The notes below the pieces were generated by a model that did not search any database, was not told the origin of the DNA, and saw only the letters and a program-made list of their open reading frames with translations. A stretch of DNA of 64,000 bases, taken from positions 1 through 64,000 of the forward strand of contig CANKYO010000013.1 in assembly GCA_947488175.1 (NCBI GenBank). Direction: 5' to 3'. Both the position numbers and the translations under genes were made by a program. This DNA is from an uncultured Paracoccaceae bacterium (GTDB taxonomy: Bacteria > Pseudomonadota > Alphaproteobacteria > Rhodobacterales > Rhodobacteraceae). Shown here piece after piece: positions 16,001 through 24,258 of this stretch (its first letter is position 1; every line of letters starts with the position of its first letter).

Positions 16001-16023
16001 TATATACCCTAAGGGGGTATATA
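16001..16023. promoter_or_regulatory. CsoR-type copper operator, site 2
   Basis: A 23-bp near-perfect palindrome, TATATACCCTAAGGGGGTATATA, between the divergent csoR and glutaredoxin-MauE genes (68 and 63 bases from the starts). C/G tracts flanked by TATA are the hallmark of CsoR/RcnR sites. Confidence 0.75.
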
Positions 16024-16085
16024 GGTTAATACAGAGCCCAAGCAAGCACAGCCCTCAAAACAAGCTTACCGAAAAAGAAAAGCCA

Positions 16086-16871
16086 ATGCCCAAGGACACG
16101 CGCGACGTTGCCCACATTGATACAAACCCGGCCGAAGTGGCGTTGGGCAAAACGGCTGTGCTTTACCGGATGGCGCTGCCTGATCATCTGTGCCCATCCG
16201 GGCAAAAGGCGCGCTGGCTTCTCGAACGTCAGGGATATGATGTCGATGACAGACTTTTCCGAACACGCGCCGAAGTTGACGCCTTCAAAACTGAGTATGA
16301 CGTCAAGACGACGCCCCAAGCATGGATCGAAGGCGAACGCGTTGGCGGCTACACCGACCTGCGCGAAAAACTGACCGGCTGGGACCCAAAGGCGACCACC
16401 TATCGACCAGTGCTCTATCTCTTTGCCGTCGCTGCTCTCACCGCTATTGCGCTATCCATTGGTTTCCTCGGCACCATCACGTGGCAGACACTCGGCTGGT
16501 TCATCTCAGTCTCAATGATCCTTCTCGGCATGCAGAAAATGCGGGATGTCGAGGGCTTCTCCACGATGTTCCTCAACTACGACCTTCTCGCGCGGAAATG
16601 GGTGCCTTACGCCTATATCTACCCGTTCGTCGAAACAGGCGCGGGAATTCTAATGACCGGCATGATCCTGACTTGGGTGTCAGCTCCCGCGGCACTTTTC
16701 GTTGCGGGCATTGGAGCCGTAAGCGTCTTTAAGGCTGTCTACATCGATAAACGTGAGCTCAAATGCGCCTGCGTCGGTGGAAATTCAAACGTCCCGCTTG
16801 GGTTTGTGAGCCTCACCGAAAACCTGATGATGGTCGGAATGGCGGTCGTGATGCTTTGGCTGATGGTTTGA
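16086..16871 (+). CDS. Glutaredoxin-MauE fusion membrane protein
   Basis: A 261-residue two-domain protein. Residues about 20-95 form a glutaredoxin-like domain: LPDHLCPSGQKARWLLERQG, cis-Pro in VKTTPQAWIEGERVGGYTDL. Residues about 105-260 are a four-helix MauE/DoxX-like membrane domain ending with LKCACVGGNSNVPLGFVSL. The motif is CPSG, not CPYC, so only a monothiol-type mechanism is open to the soluble domain, while the membrane domain keeps a C-x-C. Likely delivers reductant or handles copper at the membrane (inference). Start ATG 16086, with the CsoR site 63 bases upstream. Confidence 0.85.
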   Translation: MPKDTRDVAHIDTNPAEVALGKTAVLYRMALPDHLCPSGQKARWLLERQGYDVDDRLFRTRAEVDAFKTEYDVKTTPQAWIEGERVGGYTDLREKLTGWDPKATTYRPVLYLFAVAALTAIALSIGFLGTITWQTLGWFISVSMILLGMQKMRDVEGFSTMFLNYDLLARKWVPYAYIYPFVETGAGILMTGMILTWVSAPAALFVAGIGAVSVFKAVYIDKRELKCACVGGNSNVPLGFVSLTENLMMVGMAVVMLWLMV

Positions 16872-16998
16872 ACCAAAGCGGCTCATCTTTCTGACTGGTC
16901 ATCTAGGCGCCAAGACGGGAATTGGTGTTCTATGTTATTCTTCCGTGTCAACAAAGGGTTGTCGTTTCGGGAGGGCATGGCGGATCGGAGGATCAGTC

Positions 16999-17631
16999 AT
17001 GGAAACACCAAACCTACCAGCCATTCGCGCACTTCGCCCTGCATGGAACAAAGGTCGCATCGTCGGTCAGAAACGGCCTCTAAAACCCAAGCATGTCTGG
17101 GCGATCCGTGTCCGCCTTGAATTGGCAGAAAATCATCGCGACCTCGCTCTCTTCAACATGGCGATCGACAGCAAGTTGCGCGGTTGCGATTTGGTCAAGA
17201 TGAAGGTCGTCGACGTCATGGCATCTGGCCAGGTCAAAGAACGTGCATCGGTGTTGCAAAGCAAGACGAAGAAACCTGTGCGCTTTGAAATTTCCGAAGG
17301 CACCCGGGCCTCGGTCGAGAAGTGGATGGAGGACGAGCTCATGGTCGGCTCCGAATATCTATGGCCTGGCCGCTTCCACGAGCGCCTGCATATCTCGACA
17401 CGCCAGTATGCACGGATCGTCCGCGATTGGGTTATATCCATCGGTTTAGAAGCGAGCGCATCCGGCACGCATTCGATGAGGCGAACGAAGGTGACCCAGA
17501 TCTACAAGAAGACCGGCAACCTGCGCGCCATTCAACTTTTGCTCGGCCACACGAAGATGGACAGCACGGTGCGATACCTAGGCGTCGAGCTTGAAGATGC
17601 GCTAGCCATTGCGGAGGCCATTGAAATCTGA
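16999..17631 (+). CDS. Short tyrosine recombinase/integrase (copy 1, intact)
   Basis: A 210-residue tyrosine recombinase. The catalytic set is visible: Arg in DSKLRGCDLVKM, HSMRRTKVTQIYKKTG (H-x-x-R), LLGHTKMDSTVRYLGVE (His and nucleophile Tyr). It lacks most of the N-terminal core-binding domain of phage integrases. The ATG has GGAGG upstream, within a leader (about 16955-16998) that is conserved in copies at 21520 and 35175. It probably catalyses strand exchange at an unknown site. No other mobile-element gene adjoins it. Confidence 0.85.
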   Translation: METPNLPAIRALRPAWNKGRIVGQKRPLKPKHVWAIRVRLELAENHRDLALFNMAIDSKLRGCDLVKMKVVDVMASGQVKERASVLQSKTKKPVRFEISEGTRASVEKWMEDELMVGSEYLWPGRFHERLHISTRQYARIVRDWVISIGLEASASGTHSMRRTKVTQIYKKTGNLRAIQLLLGHTKMDSTVRYLGVELEDALAIAEAIEI

Positions 17632-17684
17632 GCCTACCGGGCCGTCTTCACTGGCGGCCCATTCCTGCCGTTAGCCGATAGGTC

Positions 17685-17810
17685 AAGATGCTGCAGCGCG
17701 GCCCGTCAGAGCCGCCATTCGCTGCAGCTGCGAACTATAGAACGAATGGAACTTACGGTCTGCCGGACCTTTCAGACCTTCAGGTTTGACCACCGAATGT
17801 CCGGTTCAGT
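17685..17810. repeat. Degenerate intergenic repeat (family A, copy 5)
   Basis: AGATGCTGCAGCGCGGCCCG at 17687, CCGCCATTCGCTGCAGC near 17712 and GGAACTTACGGTCTGCCGG near 17748 give the full set of family A blocks in order. It follows the recombinase gene directly. Confidence 0.5.
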
Positions 17811-17843
17811 CAGCTTCGCCAAAGTCGCATTCATAGTTTCAGC

Positions 17844-19007
17844 TCACTTCCCAACGCCACGGACACGTCCTGTGAAATAGAACAGCGTGAGGAAACCAAT
17901 GCCGTAGATCACCGAAGTGGTTACAAGCAAAGAGGCGAGGTCCGAAACCTTCAAGACGTATAACAACAAGGGCGTTCCTATTAGGTTTCCCAAGTTTCCG
18001 CTCTGCGCCATGGCACCATAGCCAAGCGTCCGCGCATCGGTTGAGTGATTTAGCTCGGCCACGGCAGCAAAAGTTCCACTTTGTATGATGCCGAGAATGG
18101 CGAACAACGCAATTGCGAGGACTAGCGGGTTACTCCAAGCACCCACAGCTGTGATCAAACTCGCCAGTAGGAAACCCGCAAGAACCGCCGTCGTAGCTTT
18201 AAAGTATAGTAGGGCGACAGGTAGAATGAGAATGCCTGTCGCGATGCCGACAAGAGACATGGCAGTTGTAATTTGTGGCTTCAGGTCTTCGGACAATTGA
18301 GCAGGCAAAATCGTCAGCAAGGCGAGAAAAGTCAGCGTGTAAAATAGCCAGCCAATCCCGGACCAAACGACCCTCGCATTTTGAAAAGCCAACAAAGCTG
18401 ATTTTCCATGCTGCCACGAGGAAGTGCTTGGCCCATCCGATACGCGATGGCCCCTTAGCAAAAGACCGACAAGCACCGCGATCAGCAATAGACAAGCACC
18501 GTGGAGTTGGAAAAGACCACTGACACCAACAAGATCTACAAAAGGGATGCCAAACCAACCAAAGACCGCAAATGATACGCCGAAGAAGGTGCCCCAAAGG
18601 GCCATGGTGGCACCGCGCCACCTTTCAGTGCTTATCTCGGCCATTAACGCTGGCGCGGTCACAACAATCCCTAAATGCGTTACACCTTCCACAAACCGAG
18701 ACAGCGCCATGAGTGCGAATGAAGGATAGGTGGATTGCCAGAGGGATAAACCGCCCGCTGCGATCAAAGACAAAATTAGCACATGCCGCAAGCCAAACCG
18801 GTTCGCCAGGCTGGCCGCAACACCGCCAAGAAGTGCACCAACAACGCTCACGAGCGTGAGCAGCCATGCGACCTGATCAGTCTGCCGTGGATAGATAATC
18901 TGAAACTCAGACAGGATGACCGAGACTTTAGCAAACTGACCGCCGGCCAAAAGACCTGCACCCCAGAGGGTGAAAATCAGCAAAATCTTTATACGGTTAC
19001 CAGCCAT
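17844..19007 (-). CDS. Major facilitator superfamily transporter
   Basis: A 387-residue, 12-helix MFS protein: KILLIFTLWGAGLLAGGQFA at the start, the loop 2-3 region ANRFGLRHVLILSLIAAGG (variant of the G-x-x-x-D-R-x-G-R-R motif), and a C-terminal ending at LTLFYFTGRVRGVG. It is probably a drug or metabolite efflux or uptake system. The XRE-type regulator gene lies 43 bases upstream in the same direction and likely controls it. Confidence 0.85.
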   Translation of the reverse strand: MAGNRIKILLIFTLWGAGLLAGGQFAKVSVILSEFQIIYPRQTDQVAWLLTLVSVVGALLGGVAASLANRFGLRHVLILSLIAAGGLSLWQSTYPSFALMALSRFVEGVTHLGIVVTAPALMAEISTERWRGATMALWGTFFGVSFAVFGWFGIPFVDLVGVSGLFQLHGACLLLIAVLVGLLLRGHRVSDGPSTSSWQHGKSALLAFQNARVVWSGIGWLFYTLTFLALLTILPAQLSEDLKPQITTAMSLVGIATGILILPVALLYFKATTAVLAGFLLASLITAVGAWSNPLVLAIALFAILGIIQSGTFAAVAELNHSTDARTLGYGAMAQSGNLGNLIGTPLLLYVLKVSDLASLLVTTSVIYGIGFLTLFYFTGRVRGVGK

Positions 19008-19050
19008 TCATAGATGGTATCTACGCAGTGTTCATTGACCCACGCATAAA

Positions 19051-19620
19051 TTATGCGGCGCGATCTCTTCCGCTGACAAGCCGGGCAGGTGTTCCATCCG
19101 CTAGATAGACGCGTTCCCACAAAATCTGCCCCGCATTGATCCGAATGTGGCTATCATCCGCTTGGGACGTCACGAACAGTTTGGGCTCCGGCAACAAAGC
19201 AGACCACCAATCAGAAGAATCGAGTTCCTCTTCCGCCTTTTGGATTTCTTCAGTTGCAAACTGCCACAGAGAAATGCCGAGCATATCTCTTTGCCCGACT
19301 TTCCAGTCTCGGGCCCGACTGGCGGAGTAAGCCAGGCAAACGTGCGTGGCTTCATCGACCAAGTGCACGCATTCGGGGGAAGTTTCCACCAACCGGCGGA
19401 GCGCTGCATCATCAGAACGATAGGGCATCAGAGCTTGGAAGACCTTTGCTTGTACATCGACCTCAGGCGTTTGACAGCCACTTTCCCATCTCGATACGGT
19501 CGCCTGATCCACGCCAAGCAAGTCAGCCAGTCCCTGCTGCTTCAAACGCACCGCAGTGCGCACGCGTCTTAATCGTGCGCCAAACACCGGCAAAGGTGTC
19601 GATCTCTTCATCATGTTCAA
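19051..19620 (-). CDS. XRE-type helix-turn-helix regulator with C-terminal sensor
   Basis: A 189-residue protein. Residues about 12-60 form a Cro/C1 helix-turn-helix (ARLRRVRTAVRLKQQGLADLL, ATVSRWESG). The C-terminal 110 residues (CVHLVDEATHVCLAYSASRA ... ISLWQFATEEIQ) look like a PAS-like sensor. It precedes the MFS gene with 43 bases between, so a ligand-controlled transporter unit is likely. The ligand is unknown. Confidence 0.75.
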   Translation of the reverse strand: MNMMKRSTPLPVFGARLRRVRTAVRLKQQGLADLLGVDQATVSRWESGCQTPEVDVQAKVFQALMPYRSDDAALRRLVETSPECVHLVDEATHVCLAYSASRARDWKVGQRDMLGISLWQFATEEIQKAEEELDSSDWWSALLPEPKLFVTSQADDSHIRINAGQILWERVYLADGTPARLVSGRDRAA

Positions 19621-19737
19621 CTCGCCATATGTCAGCCTTATTGCGATTTTACGTTCTCAGCTATGCACTTCAAAGTCGAGTTTCCGAGGAAATCTTCAAG
19701 GTCAAATATTACTACGATCCTGTCGAAAGTCTGGCCA

Positions 19738-20346
19738 TCAAACCAATCCCACCAATTTTGCAAAAGGATCTTCGTTTGGGTCGCGATGCCAAGTGTATTC
19801 GCATCCAAAGGCAGTCTTTTTTGCTTCTTCCTCACCGTAGAGATTTGCCAAGGCCCCGAGCGCCATGTCTATGCCAGCCGATACACCTGAAGACGTAAGG
19901 AACTTGCCATCCTCAACCCATCTTGCCTGCTTCACCCAATTGACCTTTGGGGCGAGGTGTACCGTAGACGTGAAGTCCAACTTGTTTGTTGTCGCCCTTC
20001 TTGCATCCAGCACACCCGCCATGCCAAGGATTATGGTGCCCGTGCAAACAGCCATGACCCGTTCGGCGTTATCTGAGACATCGCGAATCCACTGAAGGGT
20101 TTCAGACGTGGTGCACTCTTCCAATGCGCTGTCGCCGCCGGGGATAAAGAGCAAGTCGTAATCGGTGCGCTCGTCCATTGTAATGTCCGGCACGACCCTT
20201 TGACCATGTCGACTAGGAACCGGTTCAGACGTCGCGGCAACGGTCGTCACTTCAATTTCATAGGTCGGATCGCCAAGCATTTCGATCGGACCAAAGTAGT
20301 CCAAGGTTTGAAAACCCGGAAAAACAAGCGCGGCAAGAGTTCTCAT
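19738..20346 (-). CDS. DJ-1/PfpI family protein
   Basis: A 202-residue DJ-1/PfpI protein resembling isonitrile hydratases: LAALVFPGFQTLDYFGPIEML, LLFIPGGDSALEE, nucleophile elbow AVCTGTIILGMAG and TSSGVSAGIDMALGAL. The Cys in AVCTG is the expected catalytic residue. It is divergent from a GlxA-type regulator (20411) that carries its own DJ-1 domain, so the regulator probably controls this gene. The substrate is unknown. Confidence 0.85.
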   Translation of the reverse strand: MRTLAALVFPGFQTLDYFGPIEMLGDPTYEIEVTTVAATSEPVPSRHGQRVVPDITMDERTDYDLLFIPGGDSALEECTTSETLQWIRDVSDNAERVMAVCTGTIILGMAGVLDARRATTNKLDFTSTVHLAPKVNWVKQARWVEDGKFLTSSGVSAGIDMALGALANLYGEEEAKKTAFGCEYTWHRDPNEDPFAKLVGLV

Positions 20347-20410
20347 CTGAAGTCTCCTAATAGTTCATGCGCTCTGGATAGCGGGCTGCTCTCATGGCAT
20401 AAATGACAAT

Positions 20411-21427
20411 GTGCCCTCTTTTCACGCCAACGTGCCTAAGCCAGACCGCCGCAAACCCAATGTTGTGTTTCTGGTCTATGACGGCATTGTTCTGCTTGAT
20501 CTTGTCGGACCCCTGCATGTGTTTTCGCGTGCCTGCGCTGACGGAACAGTTGAACTTGCCTATAAAACCCACATTGCGTCGGTCAGTGGTGGTCCCGTTC
20601 AAACCAACACCATTGTTCAGGTCGATAGCGTGCCTTTGGAAGAGTTGTGCGATGTTTCAAAAGGCCTAGAGATTGATACTTTGGTGATTGTTGGTGGTGA
20701 TGGGGCAAATGTAGCTGAGACCAACAAGAAATTGGTGGAGCATGTCGCGACACTCTCAGCCAGAGCAAAGCGGATTTGTTCTGTTTGCTGCGGTGCCTTT
20801 GTGCTCGCCGCTGCTGGATTGTTGGATGGTCGGCGGGCGGTGACACATTGGGAAGACTGCGCATTGCTGGCCAGAAGATTCCCGAATGTTAGGGTCGAAG
20901 TGGACCCAATTTACATCAAGGAAGGCTCAATCTGGACGTCAGCCGGTATTACAGCGGGCACCGACATGGCACTGGCCGTAGTGCGAGAGGATTTGGGCCC
21001 GGACCCCGCATTACACTTGGCTCGGTCGTTGGTGACCCCGATGATTAGATCGGCAGGACAGTCCCAGTTCAGCTCCGATCTTGCTCGCCAAACTCAAGAC
21101 TCGGCAGGCGAATTTTCTAAACTACATATCTGGCTACGAGAAAACCTCGCGAAGCGTATCAGTGTCAGCAGTATGGCCGCAAAATGCTCCATGAGTGCGC
21201 GCAATTTCTCTCGACGCTATGCAGCGAAAGTCGGCCTGACGCCAGCCAGTTCGTTGGAAAAAATGAGGGTGGACGCTGCGAGAAATCTGCTTCTTGAGAC
21301 GGATCACAGCATCAAAATCGTAGCAAGAGAATGTGGCTTTGGAGATCAAGAAAGGATGCGAAGAGCCTTCCACAGACATCTTCGCACATCACCGTCCACC
21401 TATCAGTCGTCATTCCGCGAGAGCTGA
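20411..21427 (+). CDS. GlxA-type regulator (DJ-1/PfpI plus AraC domains)
   Basis: A 338-residue protein: DJ-1/PfpI domain at about 15-200 (VVFLVYDGIVLLDLVGPLHVF, ICSVCCGAFVLAAAG, TSAGITAGTDMALAVV) and a C-terminal AraC helix-turn-helix at about 235-335 (SMAAKCSMSARNFSRRYAAKVGLTPASSLEKMRVDAAR, VARECGFGDQERMRRAF). GTG 20411 is the start. The DJ-1 domain senses a small molecule in this family. It probably activates the divergent DJ-1 gene across the 64-base gap. Confidence 0.87.
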   Translation: MPSFHANVPKPDRRKPNVVFLVYDGIVLLDLVGPLHVFSRACADGTVELAYKTHIASVSGGPVQTNTIVQVDSVPLEELCDVSKGLEIDTLVIVGGDGANVAETNKKLVEHVATLSARAKRICSVCCGAFVLAAAGLLDGRRAVTHWEDCALLARRFPNVRVEVDPIYIKEGSIWTSAGITAGTDMALAVVREDLGPDPALHLARSLVTPMIRSAGQSQFSSDLARQTQDSAGEFSKLHIWLRENLAKRISVSSMAAKCSMSARNFSRRYAAKVGLTPASSLEKMRVDAARNLLLETDHSIKIVARECGFGDQERMRRAFHRHLRTSPSTYQSSFRES

Positions 21428-21563
21428 CATTCAAGCCTTCCGCAGCATCAGGTAAAGTGGGCTCATTGCTGTCACAGGAGCGCTTGCAACATCCTGTGAT
21501 ATATTTCTTCGGTCAACGTCGGGTTGTCGTTTTGGGAGGGAATGGCGGATCGGAGGATCAGTC

Positions 21564-21695
21564 ATGGAAACACTAAACCTACCCGCCATTCGTGCGCTTC
21601 GCCCTGCTTGCAACAAGGGCCGGATAGTCGGTCAGACACGACGTTTCAAGCCAAAGCATGTCTGGGCTACCCAACTGCGGAGTTATGGCGGATAG
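21564..21695 (+). pseudogene. Tyrosine recombinase fragment (copy 2)
   Basis: The ATG and next 35 or so codons match copy 1 (METLNLPAIRALRPACNKGR..., KPKHVWA), then similarity stops and a TAG ends the frame at 21695. The leader before it (GTCAACGTCGGGTTGTCGTT, GGAGGATCAGTC) is also conserved. All catalytic residues are lost. The stretch 21696-21818 has nothing I recognise. Confidence 0.75.
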
Positions 21696-21818
21696 AATGA
21701 TGCGGAGGAGGTCCGTGAGAACCCTTTTCTGAAAGATCAAGTGTGAGGTATGCGCCACTATCAGCTGCGCCTGTCGGTTATGCGGGACCAGCCTGATCAT
21801 GCTATGTTAAGCTAACAC

Positions 21819-22604
21819 ATGTCCGATAAATACCATAGCTGCCTCGTCAGCCGTCTGTCTCGCTTTGTGTCCCTCACAGACCACGAATGCGCCTTCATTG
21901 CTGACTTGGAAAAGGAGGAACTTGCATATCGAAAAGGCCGTCCGGTGGTAAGCGTGGGTGATGCGACCGAGGGCATTGTGGTCCTAAAGTCAGGTTGGGC
22001 CGTGGTTAAAGCAGACAGTTCGGATGGGCGTAGTCAGATCCTGCGAGTGTATCTGCCCGGGGAAGTGATCGGTCTGGCCGAGATCGGATCTGCGCATGCC
22101 AACCACCGGGTCGTCATGCAAACGGACGGCATGATCTGCCCATTTCCGCGCAAGGGTCTGGCCCCGCTTTTTATCGATTATCCGCGTTTGGGCGCGTTAC
22201 TAACCTCAATCGGTAGCCTTGATCAGATCGCATTGCGTCACCACGCCAGTAGCCTTGGATCGATGGATGCGACGGGAAAGCTCAAATTCTGGCTGCTGCA
22301 ACTGCGCGCGCGTCTTGAGGTCGCCAATGTGGGACTGGGCAACCGGTTTCGTGTGCCATTCAGTCAAGTCGAGATTGGGCAGGCAGTCGGGCTGACCTCA
22401 ATCTATGTCAACAAGCTGCTACGAGGATTTGTCGAGAATGGCGATATTGAGATCGACCGGCCCTATGTTCGGTTGCTCAAGCGCGACAGCTGGGAAAAAG
22501 ACTGCGAATTTGTGAACCCCTTCGTCGACATGGACACGTCTTGGTTCCCGCCAGCCATTGGCCAAGAAGTGACCGGCGCGACCGACTTGGTCGAACCGGT
22601 CTGA
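21819..22604 (+). CDS. Crp/Fnr family transcriptional regulator
   Basis: A 261-residue regulator with a cyclic-nucleotide-binding-type beta-roll (RPVVSVGDATEGIVVLKSGWAVVKA, LRVYLPGEVIGLAEIG) and a C-terminal winged helix (FSQVEIGQAVGLTSIYVNKLLRGFVENGDIEI). No FNR-type N-terminal cysteine cluster. It sits at the edge of the envelope-stress cluster and converges on the YciE-like gene with a two-base gap; it may control that cluster, but no binding site can be named. Confidence 0.83.
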   Translation: MSDKYHSCLVSRLSRFVSLTDHECAFIADLEKEELAYRKGRPVVSVGDATEGIVVLKSGWAVVKADSSDGRSQILRVYLPGEVIGLAEIGSAHANHRVVMQTDGMICPFPRKGLAPLFIDYPRLGALLTSIGSLDQIALRHHASSLGSMDATGKLKFWLLQLRARLEVANVGLGNRFRVPFSQVEIGQAVGLTSIYVNKLLRGFVENGDIEIDRPYVRLLKRDSWEKDCEFVNPFVDMDTSWFPPAIGQEVTGATDLVEPV

Positions 22605-22606
22605 TA

Positions 22607-23104
22607 TCACGCCACGGCCTCTGCATTGATCCCGCCGGTCGCAATCTGCGTCATCGTACGATCGCCCTCGTAAGATACATCCAAGCACTTTTTCAATACC
22701 GTTACATCGCTGTCCAGCTCAAGCCGGTCTGCAAAAGCGGCCAAACATCCATAGCCCGCAATCGCGTAGTGGACGAGGCGCTGATACTGGGTAATGATCA
22801 TCGCATCTTTTGTCGCGTCGTCGCCGAATGTCTCTTCGAGCACGTGGGCGCGGGCTTCTTTCACCAGACCTTCCATGCCTTTGCAGTGCTCTCCGACAGC
22901 GCTTTCCTCGTGACTTTTGGCAATGGCCTCTAGCGCGTCGATACCACTTTGAATTCCGTCGGCACCTGCGTCCAAGGTTTCGGTCAGTTCCTCGTCAGAC
23001 GCCGCCTTTGCCATCTCCTTCGTCACCTCCAACGCCTGTCGATTGGCGCTGTGGATATCCTTGAGTTGTTCAAGGTAGAGGTCTTCGAGGGTATCGATGC
23101 TCAT
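22607..23104 (-). CDS. YciE/YciF-type ferritin-like protein (DUF892)
   Basis: A 165-residue four-helix ferritin-like protein of the DUF892 family: TLEDLYLEQLKDIHSANRQALEVTKEMAKAA, AHVLEETFGDDATKDAMIITQYQRLVHYAIAGYG. Members are general-stress proteins with a di-metal site. ATG 23104 lies in AAAGGATAAATC context. It is divergent from the stress genes at 23304 onward. Confidence 0.87.
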   Translation of the reverse strand: MSIDTLEDLYLEQLKDIHSANRQALEVTKEMAKAASDEELTETLDAGADGIQSGIDALEAIAKSHEESAVGEHCKGMEGLVKEARAHVLEETFGDDATKDAMIITQYQRLVHYAIAGYGCLAAFADRLELDSDVTVLKKCLDVSYEGDRTMTQIATGGINAEAVA

Positions 23105-23303
23105 GATTTATCCTTTCAAGATAGGCCATCACGCTAGCTGAACGTGATATGCACAACAGCCACTTTCGGTGCTTCACTCCGTATGATTGGCCAAAGCCTA
23201 AACCAGATTAGTAAGTCCGGCGCACGGAGCCGCCATATTCACGGCTACCTTATGTGAAGAAGGGGTCGCCATCGCAGCTCCACTCAAACAAAGGACTGAA
23301 TCC

Positions 23304-23372
23304 ATGCGAAACATAATCTATCTCGTCGGACTGGTTGTCATCGTTCTGGCCATCGTCAGCTTTGTACTCTGA
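23304..23372 (+). CDS. 22-residue single-helix membrane peptide
   Basis: An ATG with AAAGGA seven bases upstream opens a 22-codon frame, MRNIIYLVGLVVIVLAIVSF followed by VL and a stop. It is one hydrophobic helix with a basic N-terminus, so a type II or I small membrane protein is expected. I recall similar peptides before stress-type genes in other Rhodobacteraceae (from memory). It starts the operon 23304-25399; the next gene begins 20 bases later. Confidence 0.65.
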   Translation: MRNIIYLVGLVVIVLAIVSFVL

Positions 23373-23392
23373 AGCTCAAAAGGAGTGTGAAT

Positions 23393-23866
23393 ATGACCAC
23401 CAATACCCCAAAAACCACCAAGGAAACCGTCGCCGCCACGGCTAAGCGCACAGCATCCGACCTTGCTGATCGCACCCGTGATGCGGCAGGTTCAGCCGCA
23501 CAAGACGCAGCGCATGCGGCCAAAACACACGCCGACGCAGCCAAGTCATCGGTCGCGAACGAGATGTCTGGAGTGGCGTCCGCATTGCGTACCGCCGCTG
23601 AAGAAATGCGCAACGGCTCTCCTCAGGAACGTACGTTCGGCCAGATTGCGGAAGGTCTGGCGGACGCCTCCGACGCTGTGCGCAACAAGGATCTCAGCAC
23701 GATGGTTCAGGACGTGACCGTGTTTGCGCGCAATAATCCTCTCGTGTTTTTGGGCGGTGCCGCGTTGATCGGCTTTGCCGCGACACGATTTGCCAAGGCT
23801 TCTGGCACGTCGAGCGCCCACACGGCGCAAGCGCCCTACACGTCCACGAATGGAGATTTCTCATGA
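23393..23866 (+). CDS. Ala-rich tail-anchored ElaB/YqjD-like protein
   Basis: A 157-residue protein: a charged, Ala-rich helical body (SDLADRTRDAAGSAAQDAAHA, VASALRTAAEEMRN) and a C-terminal hydrophobic hairpin VFARNNPLVFLGGAALIGFA, the 'RxNP' anchor of ElaB/YqjD/DUF883-type proteins. These bind the inner membrane and, in E. coli, associate with ribosomes in stationary phase. ATG 23393 has AGGAG seven bases upstream. It overlaps the next gene by four bases. Confidence 0.75.
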   Translation: MTTNTPKTTKETVAATAKRTASDLADRTRDAAGSAAQDAAHAAKTHADAAKSSVANEMSGVASALRTAAEEMRNGSPQERTFGQIAEGLADASDAVRNKDLSTMVQDVTVFARNNPLVFLGGAALIGFAATRFAKASGTSSAHTAQAPYTSTNGDFS

Positions 23867-24258
23867 GCAAGGATGACAAAAGCGCAGGCGGCATTCTGTC
23901 GGATGCCATGCAAAACGTGAGTGCGCTGGTCCGCAATGAAGTCGACTTGGCCCGCGCCGAAATCAGCGAGAACGTAACGCGCGCGGGTGTAGCTCTTGGC
24001 TTGATCGGCGCCTCTGCGATTGTTGCACTGGTCGCACTCAATGTACTGGTCGCAGCAATCGTGGCAGCGTTGACCGAAGCAGGTCTTGACGCTGGCTGGG
24101 CAGCGTTGATCGTCGGCGCCCTGTTGGGTGTGCTGGCCTATGTGTTGCTCAACAAAGGCACAAACGACCTCAAACTCTCAAGCCTCGCACCAACGCGAAC
24201 CGTGAAAAACGTGCGTCGCGATGCAGCAGCTGTAAAGGACGCCTACGATGACAAATGA
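23863..24258 (+). CDS. Holin-X/DUF1469-type membrane protein (YqjE-like)
   Basis: A 131-residue protein with a two-helix membrane hairpin: ARAEISENVTRAGVALGLIGASAIVALVALNVLVAAIVAAL then AALIVGALLGVLAYVLL, typical of the 'phage holin family' Holin_X / YqjE. The N-terminal AMQNVSALVRNEVDLARAE is the family entry helix. It overlaps both neighbours (ATGA at 23863, 11 bases at 24248), so the three genes form a YqjD-YqjE-YqjK-like unit. Confidence 0.82.
   Translation: MSKDDKSAGGILSDAMQNVSALVRNEVDLARAEISENVTRAGVALGLIGASAIVALVALNVLVAAIVAALTEAGLDAGWAALIVGALLGVLAYVLLNKGTNDLKLSSLAPTRTVKNVRRDAAAVKDAYDDK

Noticed and set aside
16001-16023. Simple terminator hairpin
   Set aside because: Lies between divergent gene starts, not after a stop, and matches a CsoR operator in form.
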